The notes beneath the pieces were generated by a model. The model made no database searches and was not told the DNA's origin. It was given only the letters and a program-made list of their open reading frames with translations. A stretch of DNA of 13,119 nt from Aphodousia sp048520025 (GTDB taxonomy: Bacteria; Pseudomonadota; Gammaproteobacteria; Burkholderiales; Burkholderiaceae_F): the NCBI GenBank assembly GCA_048520025.1, contig DBFZTP010000042.1, forward strand, positions 1-13,119, in the 5' to 3' direction. How positions within the stretch are numbered: the stretch's first letter is position 1; every line of letters starts with the position of its first letter. The position numbers were made by a program, and so were the translations under genes. This document shows, one piece after another, positions 1 to 5,620 of this stretch.

Positions 1-44
1 TTTTTATGGCTTTGATTTTTTTGTAAAAGTTTTTCGAGGTTGTG

Positions 45-1283
45 ATGAGCGAATCTGAAAAGAAATTTCCTGTGACCCCTGAGGTGAAGGAAGCGTTGGC
101 AACGATCAAGCGTGGTGTTGATACGTTATTGGTCGAAAGCGATTTTGAACAAAAGCTTGCCCGCTCCATGGCCACGGGTGTGCCGTTGCGCTGCAAATTG
201 GGCTTAGACCCCACGGCACCGGACATCCACATCGGTCACACGGTGGTGTTAAACAAGTTGCGTCAATTGCAAGATTTGGGCCACACGGTCATTTTCTTGA
301 TCGGTGACTTTACGGCTGCCATCGGCGACCCCTCCGGTCGTAACGTGACGCGCCCGCCCTTGTCCCGTGAACAAATTGAAATTAACGCCAAGACCTATTT
401 GGATCAAGCCAGTTTGATTTTGGATCGTGAGAAGACCGAAATTCGTTACAACTCCGAATGGTCTGACAAGATGTCGGCAACGGACATGATCCGTTTAGCA
501 TCTCGTTACACTTTGGCTCGTTTGCTTGAGCGTGATGACTTTGCTAAGCGCTACGCAGAAAATGCTCCGATTGCCATGCACGAACTTCTCTACCCCTTGA
601 TGCAAGGCTACGATAGCGTTGCATTGAAGGCCGATTTGGAATTGGGTGGTTCCGACCAACGCTTTAATCTTTTGGTCGGTCGTGAATTGCAACGTCAATA
701 CGATCAAGAAGCTCAATGCATTTTGACGATGCCCTTGTTGGTGGGCTTGGATGGCGTCAATAAGATGAGTAAGTCTAAGCACAACTACATCGGTATTACG
801 GACGCTCCGAACGATATGTTTGGTAAGGTGATGTCCGTGTCCGACTCCTTGATGTGGGACTGGTACGACTTGTTGAGCCTTCGCAGTAACGCTGAACTCA
901 CGCAATTGAAGAAGCAATGCAGCGAAGGCCGCAATCCGCGCGATGCCAAGGTGATGTTGGCTAAGGAAATCGTGACGCGCTTCCATGATGCAGCAGCTGC
1001 AGACGCCGCCGAAGTTGAATTTAACAATCGCTTCCGTGGTGGTGAAATGCCTTCTGACATTGCCGAAGTGACGGTGGCTTCAGATGGCGGTGAAATCGGC
1101 ATTGGCAAATTGATTAAAGAAGCCGGTCTTTGCCCCTCTACGAGTGATGCAAATCGCAATATCGATCAAGGCGGTGTCCGTGTTGATGGCCAACGCATTG
1201 AAGATCGCGGTTTGAAGTTGGCTGTTGGCACCTACGTTTTGCAAGTGGGCAAGCGTAAGTGGGCTAAGGTGACGGTTCGCTAA
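45..1283 (+). CDS. tyrS: Tyrosyl-tRNA synthetase, type 2
   Basis: Charges tRNA-Tyr with tyrosine using ATP in the cytoplasm. The 412-residue product carries the class I signatures: HIGH at residues 62-65 within LDPTAPDIHIGHT, and KMSKS at 240-244. The region SDQRFNLLVGRE (about 203-214) is typical of the tyrosine-binding core, and an S4-like RNA-binding domain fills the C-terminus (about 345-412, IGKLIKEAG...RVDGQRI). The wording around HIGH fits the type 2 (TyrZ-like) bacterial subfamily. ATG at 45 is preferred over the GTG at 42 because GAGG at 36-39 then lies 5 nt upstream instead of 2. It is the first gene in the window; no promoter could be defined in the 44 bases before it. A terminator-like hairpin follows at once, then dtd, a neighbour often seen in betaproteobacteria. 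Identification is very secure. Confidence 0.98.
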   Translation: MSESEKKFPVTPEVKEALATIKRGVDTLLVESDFEQKLARSMATGVPLRCKLGLDPTAPDIHIGHTVVLNKLRQLQDLGHTVIFLIGDFTAAIGDPSGRNVTRPPLSREQIEINAKTYLDQASLILDREKTEIRYNSEWSDKMSATDMIRLASRYTLARLLERDDFAKRYAENAPIAMHELLYPLMQGYDSVALKADLELGGSDQRFNLLVGRELQRQYDQEAQCILTMPLLVGLDGVNKMSKSKHNYIGITDAPNDMFGKVMSVSDSLMWDWYDLLSLRSNAELTQLKKQCSEGRNPRDAKVMLAKEIVTRFHDAAAADAAEVEFNNRFRGGEMPSDIAEVTVASDGGEIGIGKLIKEAGLCPSTSDANRNIDQGGVRVDGQRIEDRGLKLAVGTYVLQVGKRKWAKVTVR

Positions 1284-1301
1284 TTTTTCTCGAACCTAAA
1301 A

Positions 1302-1348
1302 AGAAAAGCCAAGACGGTTGCCTGAAGTTGCTGCCTCTTGGCTTTTTT
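1302..1348 (+). terminator. Terminator-like hairpin between tyrS and dtd
   Basis: AAAAGCCAAGA (1304-1314) pairs perfectly with TCTTGGCTTTT (1336-1346), followed by a run of six T (1343-1348). The loop is long, 21 nt, but can be shortened by G1316/G1317 pairing with C1334/C1335. It lies 19 nt after the tyrS stop. Its T tract ends 17 nt before the dtd start codon, so it could be a partial terminator or attenuator rather than a full stop. Confidence 0.72.
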
Positions 1349-1365
1349 CGCAAAAGGACGTTTTA

Positions 1366-1803
1366 ATGATTGGATTATTGCAACGCGTAAGTGAAGCCCG
1401 AGTGACGGTGGATGGGAAGGTCATTGGCGAAGTCAGTAAAGGCCTTTTGGTTTTGGTCTGCGCACAACGCGAAGATACGGAAGAAAATGCCGAGAAATTG
1501 GCTAAGAAAATATTGGCCTATCGCATTTTTGAAGACGAAAACGGCAAAATGAATAAGAGCATCTCTGACGTCGGTGGTGAACTCTTGGTGGTTTCACAAT
1601 TTACGTTAGCGGCTGACACTTCCCGAGGTTTGCGTCCGAGTTTTACGCCGGCAGCCGCCCCCGATGTGGGAGAGCGCTTGTATGAACATTTTGTGAGTGC
1701 TGTCCGTCAGTCGCCCTTGAAGGTTGAGACGGGAGAATTTGGTGCTCACATGCAAGTGGGGCTCGTTAATGACGGGCCGGTGACGATTTGGTTGGAAGTT
1801 TAG
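1366..1803 (+). CDS. dtd: D-aminoacyl-tRNA deacylase
   Basis: Hydrolyses D-aminoacyl-tRNAs (classically D-Tyr-tRNA), recycling tRNA mischarged with D-amino acids; it works as a cytoplasmic dimer. The 145-residue product has the usual family length, begins MIGLLQRVSEARV, and contains both active-site motifs: SQFTLAAD (77-84) and NDGPVT (135-140), the Gly-Pro pair that excludes L-amino acids. ATG 1366 is chosen over the upstream TTG at 1318: AAAGGA at 1353-1358 sits 7 nt before it, the family starts at this methionine, and the extra upstream codons would be read through the terminator hairpin. It follows tyrS, whose product makes one of its substrates, and leads directly into the YbhB-like gene. 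There is no obvious room for a promoter between the hairpin and this start. Confidence 0.96.
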   Translation: MIGLLQRVSEARVTVDGKVIGEVSKGLLVLVCAQREDTEENAEKLAKKILAYRIFEDENGKMNKSISDVGGELLVVSQFTLAADTSRGLRPSFTPAAAPDVGERLYEHFVSAVRQSPLKVETGEFGAHMQVGLVNDGPVTIWLEV

Positions 1804-1812
1804 GAGATCGCT

Positions 1813-2412
1813 ATGAAGTTAATGAGTCATGATTTTGAACACGGTCAGTGGATTCCGCCGGAATGCGCTTATGGTCGTTTAGTCAACGGTCAGTTTGCGC
1901 TTTCGGAGAATTTAAATCCGCACCTTGTTTGGACGAATTTGCCCGAAGGGACAAAGTCCTTAGTGATTGCCTGCGTGGATCCGGACGTGCCGACCAACCG
2001 TGAGGCTTTAAATGAAATGGGCGAAATCCCCGAAGATCAACCGCGTCGAGATTTCGTGCATTGGTTGGTTTGGGATGTCAGCTCGGAAGTCACCGAGCTT
2101 CAAAAGGGTGAAGCCAGCGTGGGGGATGAGACAACGGGTAAAACCTTTGCAAAACCCATGGGTATTGAAGCGCTTAATGATTACACGCGTAACGGTGAAA
2201 TTCATCGTGGGTATGACGGTCCTTGCCCGCCGGGATTTGACGCACGCTTGCATGGCTATGAGTTTGCAGTTTATGCGCTTGATGTGGAAAGTCTTGGTTT
2301 GCCAGACACGGCCCGTTGGGAAGATGTACGTGCAACGATGGCCTCTCACATCTTAGGCATGGCTCTTTTGCAAGGGATTTACAGTTTAAATCCGCGTTTG
2401 CAAGAGCAATGA
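1813..2412 (+). CDS. YbhB/YbcL-type PEBP (Raf kinase inhibitor-like) protein
   Basis: Member of the phosphatidylethanolamine-binding protein superfamily, bacterial YbhB/YbcL branch; the cellular role of these proteins is not settled. The family landmarks are in order: N-terminal MKLMSHDF, LNPHLVW (34-40), the ligand-pocket DPDVP (56-60), HWLVWDV (83-89), YDGPCPPG (134-141) and HGYEFAVYALD (147-157). At 199 residues it is longer than E. coli YbhB (about 158); the extra length lies in an acidic loop after DPDVP (about 61-80) and in the stretch before YDGPCPPG. No signal peptide is visible, so it is likely cytoplasmic. AGGAGA (1802-1807) overlaps the dtd stop and is well placed for ATG 1813, so the two genes are probably co-transcribed and translationally coupled. 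A strong terminator follows 64 nt after its stop. Confidence 0.9.
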   Translation: MKLMSHDFEHGQWIPPECAYGRLVNGQFALSENLNPHLVWTNLPEGTKSLVIACVDPDVPTNREALNEMGEIPEDQPRRDFVHWLVWDVSSEVTELQKGEASVGDETTGKTFAKPMGIEALNDYTRNGEIHRGYDGPCPPGFDARLHGYEFAVYALDVESLGLPDTARWEDVRATMASHILGMALLQGIYSLNPRLQEQ

Positions 2413-2476
2413 TTTAAAAGTTTTCGTCGAATTTGAGGATTTAAAAATAATCAGTCGGCGGACTCAAGACTCGAAT

Positions 2477-2516
2477 AAGCCTCTCTCAGAGTTACTCTGT
2501 GGGAGGCTTTTTTTTT
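2477..2516 (+). terminator. Rho-independent terminator of the tyrS-dtd-ybhB-like unit
   Basis: AAGCCTCTCTCAGAG (2477-2491) pairs with CTCTGTGGGAGGCTT (2495-2509) through 14 of 15 positions, with one T-T mismatch and one G-T wobble, around a three-base loop, TTA. It is followed by an unbroken T run at 2508-2516. This is a canonical strong intrinsic terminator. Confidence 0.95.
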
Positions 2517-2557
2517 CAGCGTAATACGATTTAAATACCAAATCTGTTATATAAAAA

Positions 2558-2586
2558 TGCGTATTTACGCAAAAAAAATACGTAAA
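2558..2586. repeat. Palindromic operator-like unit, copy 1
   Basis: Contains TGCGTATTTACGCA (2558-2571), a 6-bp inverted repeat around two T, followed by AAAA and then an inverted half-site CGTAAA (2581-2586) placed 11 nt after TTTACG. The same three elements with the same spacings recur at 2632-2660. A 2-nt centre cannot form an RNA hairpin, so a DNA-binding site for a dimeric regulator is the likelier reading. The regulator is unknown. Confidence 0.6.
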
Positions 2587-2588
2587 TA

Positions 2589-2619
2589 AGGATATACTAG
2601 AGCTGAGATAAGATATCCT
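2589..2619. repeat. Inverted repeat AGGATAT/ATATCCT over a possible -10
   Basis: AGGATAT (2589-2595) and ATATCCT (2613-2619) are perfect 7-bp arms separated by 17 nt. The centre (2604) lies close to the midpoint between the two palindromic units (about 2601.5). TATACT (2593-2598), a 5/6 match to a sigma-70 -10, straddles the left arm; the sequence where its -35 should lie (about 2570-2575) is only an A-rich run, so promoter assignment is weak. Confidence 0.4.
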
Positions 2620-2631
2620 GCGATGTAAAAG

Positions 2632-2660
2632 TGCGTATTTACGCAAAAACATCTCGTAAA
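2632..2660. repeat. Palindromic operator-like unit, copy 2
   Basis: TGCGTATTTACGCA (2632-2645) is identical to the copy at 2558-2571 and is again followed by AAAA and, 11 nt after TTTACG, by CGTAAA (2655-2660). Both copies are also preceded by TAAAA. The 74-bp repeat distance is about seven helical turns, so two bound dimers would lie on the same DNA face, which would suit cooperative or looping repression of the ATPase gene. Confidence 0.6.
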
Positions 2661-2674
2661 AAGAATAATGGAGG

Positions 2675-2713
2675 CGGTACATGGGTCTTTGAGTTGGAAG
2701 GACTTTTGTACCG
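2675..2713 (+). promoter_or_regulatory. Leader hairpin controlling ATPase translation (predicted)
   Basis: The two sides of 2675-2690 and 2698-2713 pair in a single register with no bulge: 12 Watson-Crick pairs, 3 G-U wobbles and one U-U mismatch, closing a 7-nt loop (2691-2697). The outer 7 bp are CGGTACA/TGTACCG. The right side buries GGAAGGA (2696-2702), the nearest linear Shine-Dalgarno to the ATPase. The GGAGG at 2670-2674 abuts the 5' foot, and the ATPase ATG (2720) is 6 nt past the 3' foot, so the fold brings that GGAGG to ideal distance. There is no T tract after it, so it is not a terminator. Confidence 0.6.
2681..2692 (+). CDS. Three-codon leader ORF (Met-Gly-Leu)
   Basis: ATG GGT CTT TGA is preceded by GGAGG (2670-2674) at a 6-nt spacing, the best linear ribosome-binding site in this leader. 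Its start lies in the outer stem and its stop reaches the loop of the hairpin at 2675-2713. A ribosome on it would melt that hairpin, so it is a candidate control element rather than a source of a functional peptide. A stop-start by chance is possible, because the same GGAGG may instead serve the ATPase when the hairpin is folded. Confidence 0.3.
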   Translation: MGL

Positions 2714-2719
2714 AAACAC

Positions 2720-3973
2720 ATGATGATTAAAAGAGAAGTGCCTTTAAAAAAGTTGATTGCCGCTAAACATAACGGCATGATCAAGATTGTCACTGGTATT
2801 CGTCGTTGTGGAAAATCGACGCTCTTATTCGAACTTTTCGCTTCCCATTTAAAAGATAACGGAGTTGATGACAAACACATCATTAAGATCGATTTTGAAG
2901 ATCGCCGAAATAAAGCCCTCCGAGATCCCGATGCTCTGTTAGCCCATATTGACAGCCATTTGTTAGACGATGAAATGCATTATGTGTTGTTGGATGAAGT
3001 TCAGCATGTTAAAGACTTTGAAGACGTTCTTAATAGCTATTTGAAAGTCAAAAATGCGGACGTCTATGTGACAGGGAGCAATTCAAAATTCTTGTCAAAG
3101 GACGTTGTAACGGAATTTCGCGGCCGGGGTTACGAGATTAGGATTCATCCTTTAAGTTTTAAAGAATTCTTTTCGGTTTTCGATGGTACTCGTGAAGAGG
3201 CGTTGGAAAACTATCTTACCTTTGGCGGGTTACCAAAAATTGTCGATTTTCAAGATGATCGAGAAAAAAGGGAGTATTTACGCAATCTTTTTGAAACGAC
3301 CTATTTGAAGGATATTAAAGAGCGATACACCATTAAAAACGATCCTGAATTGGATGAGTTGATTGACATTATGGCTTCTTCCATTGGCGGATTGACGAAT
3401 CCGACCAAACTGTCAAACACATTCAAATCGACAAAAAATGCGTCAATTTCGGCCCAAACGATCCAAACGTACCTTGAGATATTGCAAGACGCCTTCATGA
3501 TCGAAAAGTCGGTTCGTTACGATATTAAGGGGAAAAAATACATTTCAACGCCGTCAAAATATTATTTTGAAGACTTGGGATTGAGAAACGCCCGATTAAA
3601 TTTCCGTCAATTTGAAGTGACGCACTTAATGGAAAATCTCATTTACAACGAACTGCGTTTGCGTGGGATGTCGGTTGATGTGGGTTCTGTCATTTTTAAT
3701 ACAAAAAATGACAAGGGCGTCAGTCAACGGAAATATTTGGAAGTGGATTTTGTTTGCAACCAAGGCAGTAAGCGTTGCTACATTCAATCGGCATTGCGTC
3801 TGCCAACTCAAGAAAAGCGCGAACAAGAATTGCGTTCTTTAAACCTTATTGATGACAGTTTCCAAAAATTTGTTATTACTGAAGATCCCATCAAGAAGTA
3901 CCAAAACGAAGACGGAGTGGTCTTCATGAATATTTTTGATTTCTTGTTAGACGACAAAAGTTTGGTGTTGTAA
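2720..3973 (+). CDS. AAA_14 / DUF4143 family ATP-binding protein
   Basis: Member of the large, functionally uncharacterised family of bacterial AAA+-like ATPases with a C-terminal DUF4143 domain. The 417-residue product shows Walker A GIRRCGKST (26-34), Walker B VLLDEVQ (89-95), a sensor-like VTGSNSKFLS (117-126), the family signature HPLSFKEFF (143-151) and FGGLP (168-172), a winged-helix-like segment (about 215-262), and a C-terminal region with EVDFV (341-345) and YIQSALRL (354-361). The latter resembles the restriction-endonuclease-like fold of DUF4143, with Gln where an active nuclease would have Glu-x-Lys. No upstream in-frame start exists after the TGA at 2690-2692; ATG 2720 or the adjacent 2723 begins the protein. 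The gene is monocistronic, after a strong terminator and before the nrdR promoter. Substrate and role are unknown; a part in defence, stress or mobile-element biology is only speculation. Confidence 0.88.
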   Translation: MMIKREVPLKKLIAAKHNGMIKIVTGIRRCGKSTLLFELFASHLKDNGVDDKHIIKIDFEDRRNKALRDPDALLAHIDSHLLDDEMHYVLLDEVQHVKDFEDVLNSYLKVKNADVYVTGSNSKFLSKDVVTEFRGRGYEIRIHPLSFKEFFSVFDGTREEALENYLTFGGLPKIVDFQDDREKREYLRNLFETTYLKDIKERYTIKNDPELDELIDIMASSIGGLTNPTKLSNTFKSTKNASISAQTIQTYLEILQDAFMIEKSVRYDIKGKKYISTPSKYYFEDLGLRNARLNFRQFEVTHLMENLIYNELRLRGMSVDVGSVIFNTKNDKGVSQRKYLEVDFVCNQGSKRCYIQSALRLPTQEKREQELRSLNLIDDSFQKFVITEDPIKKYQNEDGVVFMNIFDFLLDDKSLVL

Positions 3974-3978
3974 AAAGT

Positions 3979-4009
3979 TTGACCACAAAAGATGGTGAGG
4001 CGGTACAAT
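3979..4009 (+). promoter_or_regulatory. Probable sigma-70 promoter of the nrdR-ribD-ribE unit
   Basis: TTGACC (3979-3984, 5/6 to the -35 consensus) and TACAAT (4004-4009, 5/6 to the -10) are separated by 19 bp, a slightly long spacer. It lies just after the ATPase stop (3971-3973) and about 70 bases before the nrdR start, the only good hexamer pair in this 106-base gap. No terminator separates the ATPase from nrdR. Confidence 0.55.
3983..3998. promoter_or_regulatory. Weak NrdR-box-like site (upstream)
   Basis: CCACAAAAGATGGTGA matches the recalled NrdR-box consensus acaCwAtATaTwGtgt at about 11 of 16 positions. It lies in the spacer of the predicted nrdR promoter, and its centre is 41 bp (about four helical turns) from the better site at 4024-4039. 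Alone it would not be called; its position supports a paired arrangement. Confidence 0.25.
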
Positions 4010-4023
4010 GAAACATCGGTTTC

Positions 4024-4039
4024 CCGCAATATCTTGTGT
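4024..4039. promoter_or_regulatory. NrdR-box-like site in the nrdR leader
   Basis: CCGCAATATCTTGTGT matches the consensus acaCwAtATaTwGtgt at 13 of 16 positions, including the inner CAATAT and the TTGTGT half. It lies about 15 bases downstream of the predicted -10, a position suited to repression, in front of the gene that encodes NrdR itself. Autoregulation is the simple inference. Confidence 0.5.
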
Positions 4040-4079
4040 TTTTAAGAATTGTCGGCGAGACATCTAACCGGAGAATGTT

Positions 4080-4523
4080 ATGTTTTGTCCGTTTTGCAAA
4101 CATGAACAAACACAGGTCATCGATTCGCGCACAAGCGAAGACGGTACGACGATTCGTCGCCGTCGCCGTTGTTTAAATTGTGAGAAGCGCTTTACCACCT
4201 ATGAACGTGTGGAATTGTCCATGCCTTCTATTATTAAGCGTGGTGGCGGTCGCTGCGAATACGACCAAAGTAAACTTCGAGCCTCCATGATGTTGGCGCT
4301 TCGTAAGCGCCCCGTGTCCCGTGAACGTATTGATGAAGCCGTCAATCGCATTGAACAAAAGATGCTTGCTTTAGGGGAACGTGAAATTCGCAGTGATCGT
4401 TTGGGCGAATTGGTGATGGATCAGTTACGTATGTTGGATAAAGTCGCTTATGTGCGTTTTGCCAGTGTATATCGTAACTTCGAAGACGTGAAGAAGTTTG
4501 CCGACGTTGTTCGAGAAGTTTAA
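4080..4523 (+). CDS. nrdR: Transcriptional repressor NrdR
   Basis: Zinc-ribbon and ATP-cone repressor that senses dATP/ATP and turns down ribonucleotide reductase genes. The 147-residue product has normal length: the zinc ribbon uses C3/C6 (CPFC) and C31/C34 (CLNC), followed by the conserved KRFTTYER, then an ATP-cone domain (about 49-139, starting PSIIKRGGG and including VAYVRFASVYRNFEDV). GGAGA at 4070-4074 lies 5 nt before ATG 4080. Its last stop base begins the ribD start codon (TAATG), so nrdR and ribD are translationally coupled, a pairing common in proteobacteria. The leader carries a probable promoter and NrdR-box-like sites, suggesting self-repression that would also touch the riboflavin genes behind it. 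Confidence 0.98.
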   Translation: MFCPFCKHEQTQVIDSRTSEDGTTIRRRRRCLNCEKRFTTYERVELSMPSIIKRGGGRCEYDQSKLRASMMLALRKRPVSRERIDEAVNRIEQKMLALGEREIRSDRLGELVMDQLRMLDKVAYVRFASVYRNFEDVKKFADVVREV

Positions 4524-5617
4524 TGACAGATATTGATTGGATGAGACAGGCTCTTCATCTTGCGGAGTTTGCTCGCCCCATAAGCCCGCCTAACCCTAGT
4601 GTGGGTTGTGTCTTTGTCAAGGATGATGTCTTATTGGGACAGGGCTTTACGCAAGCCGTGGGGAGCGATCACGCTGAAATCCAAGCGGTTAAAGATGCCT
4701 TGCGTCAAGGGCATAGTCTTGAAGGTGCTACCGCTTATGTGACGTTAGAGCCCTGCTCTCATTACGGGCGAACCCCGCCTTGCGCTTTACGCTTAATTAA
4801 AGAAAAAGTCGCTCGGGTGGTGATTGCTTGTTTGGATCCCAATCCGCTTGTGGCCGGGCGGGGCGTAGCCATGCTCAAAGACGGTGGCATTGAGGTGACG
4901 ACGGGTGTTTTAGAAAAAGACGCTTGGCAAATGAATGCCGGTTTCATGACGCAGATGACGCAGCACCGTCCATGGGTTCGCCTCAAAGTTGCTATGAGCA
5001 TGGATGGTTTTACGGCGCTTCCCAATGGTGAAAGTCAATGGATTACGGGGCCGGATGCCCGAAACGACGGTCATCGTTATCGCAGTTATTCAGGCGCCAT
5101 TTTGACGGGGATCGGTACGGTTTTAGCCGACAACCCTCAAATGAATGTCCGCTTTAATGGTCAATTAGCTAACCGTCAACCTTTGAAGGTATTGGTGGAT
5201 TCTCACCTTCGAGTCAATCCCGACGCTCGCATTTTTGACGACGGTCAAGTGCTCGTGGTCTGTGCCCAAAATAATGATGAGAAAGCTTTGGCGTTAACGG
5301 AGCGTGGTGCAGAAGTTTTGAGTTTCCCCAATGATGGCGGTCAAGTGGATTTGAAGGCCTTATTGATGGAGCTTGCAAAACGCAATATCAATGATGTGCA
5401 CGTGGAGGCCGGCGCGACACTTAATGGGGCATTGTTGGCCGCGGATTTAGTCGACGAAGTGCTTCTTTACACGGCGCCCAAATTTTTAGGTCAAGGACGG
5501 GCAGCGTTTGGCTTACCCGTTGCGACCCATTTAAATCAAATTGATTCTTGGCATATCCAAAGCGCTGATAAAATCGGCGACGATGTGCGTTTAGTCTTAA
5601 CAAGAAAGGAAAAATAG
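4523..5617 (+). CDS. ribD: Bifunctional pyrimidine deaminase / 5-amino-6-(5-phosphoribosylamino)uracil reductase
   Basis: Carries out two successive steps of riboflavin synthesis: deamination of the pyrimidine ring, then NADPH-dependent reduction of the ribosyl side chain. The 364-residue product has the full two-domain layout. The N-terminal cytidine-deaminase-like domain contains HAE (50-52, zinc ligand H50 and catalytic E52) and PCSHYGRTPPC (77-87, zinc ligands C78 and C87). The reductase domain runs from about 146 (VRLKVAMSMDG, then SQWITGP and ILTGIGTVLADNP) to the end. The start overlaps the nrdR stop by one base; no separate FMN riboswitch was recognised upstream. The stop is 3 nt before ribE, whose ribosome-binding site lies in the last codons of this gene. 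Confidence 0.97.
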   Translation: MTDIDWMRQALHLAEFARPISPPNPSVGCVFVKDDVLLGQGFTQAVGSDHAEIQAVKDALRQGHSLEGATAYVTLEPCSHYGRTPPCALRLIKEKVARVVIACLDPNPLVAGRGVAMLKDGGIEVTTGVLEKDAWQMNAGFMTQMTQHRPWVRLKVAMSMDGFTALPNGESQWITGPDARNDGHRYRSYSGAILTGIGTVLADNPQMNVRFNGQLANRQPLKVLVDSHLRVNPDARIFDDGQVLVVCAQNNDEKALALTERGAEVLSFPNDGGQVDLKALLMELAKRNINDVHVEAGATLNGALLAADLVDEVLLYTAPKFLGQGRAAFGLPVATHLNQIDSWHIQSADKIGDDVRLVLTRKEK

Positions 5618-5620
5618 ACG

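Larger units (their letters stand above)
2413..2719 (+). other. Gene-free regulatory region upstream of the DUF4143 ATPase
   Basis: This 307-base interval holds, in order: the terminator of the dtd/ybhB-like unit, an AT-rich stretch, two copies of a palindromic 29-bp unit 74 bp apart, a 7-bp inverted repeat midway between them covering a possible -10, a Shine-Dalgarno with a three-codon ORF, and a long hairpin ending 6 nt before the ATPase start. The signals are listed separately. No convincing protein of normal size is encoded on either strand. Confidence 0.7.

Noticed and set aside
1..44. Promoter of tyrS
   Set aside because: The 44 bases hold T-rich runs but no pair of hexamers at acceptable spacing; the promoter is probably outside the window.
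495..1159. Long minus-strand frames inside tyrS
   Set aside because: They are shadows of a strongly coding plus-strand gene and show no domain or ribosome-binding site.
2012..2356. Alternative plus-strand frame of 114 codons inside the YbhB-like gene
   Set aside because: The overlapping frame has all the PEBP motifs; this one has none and no Shine-Dalgarno.
2411..2446. Direct repeat GATTTAAAA (2411-2419 and 2438-2446)
   Set aside because: Short, AT-only apart from one base, and partly overlapping the stop codon of the YbhB-like gene; no structure or partner found.
2464..2883. Minus-strand reading frame of 139 codons over the ATPase leader
   Set aside because: It runs through the terminator, both palindromic units and the leader hairpin, has no family resemblance, and overlaps the start of a clear gene.
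4010..4522. FMN riboswitch upstream of ribD
   Set aside because: ribD overlaps nrdR, and the nrdR leader lacks the conserved multi-stem RFN core; none was seen before ribH either.
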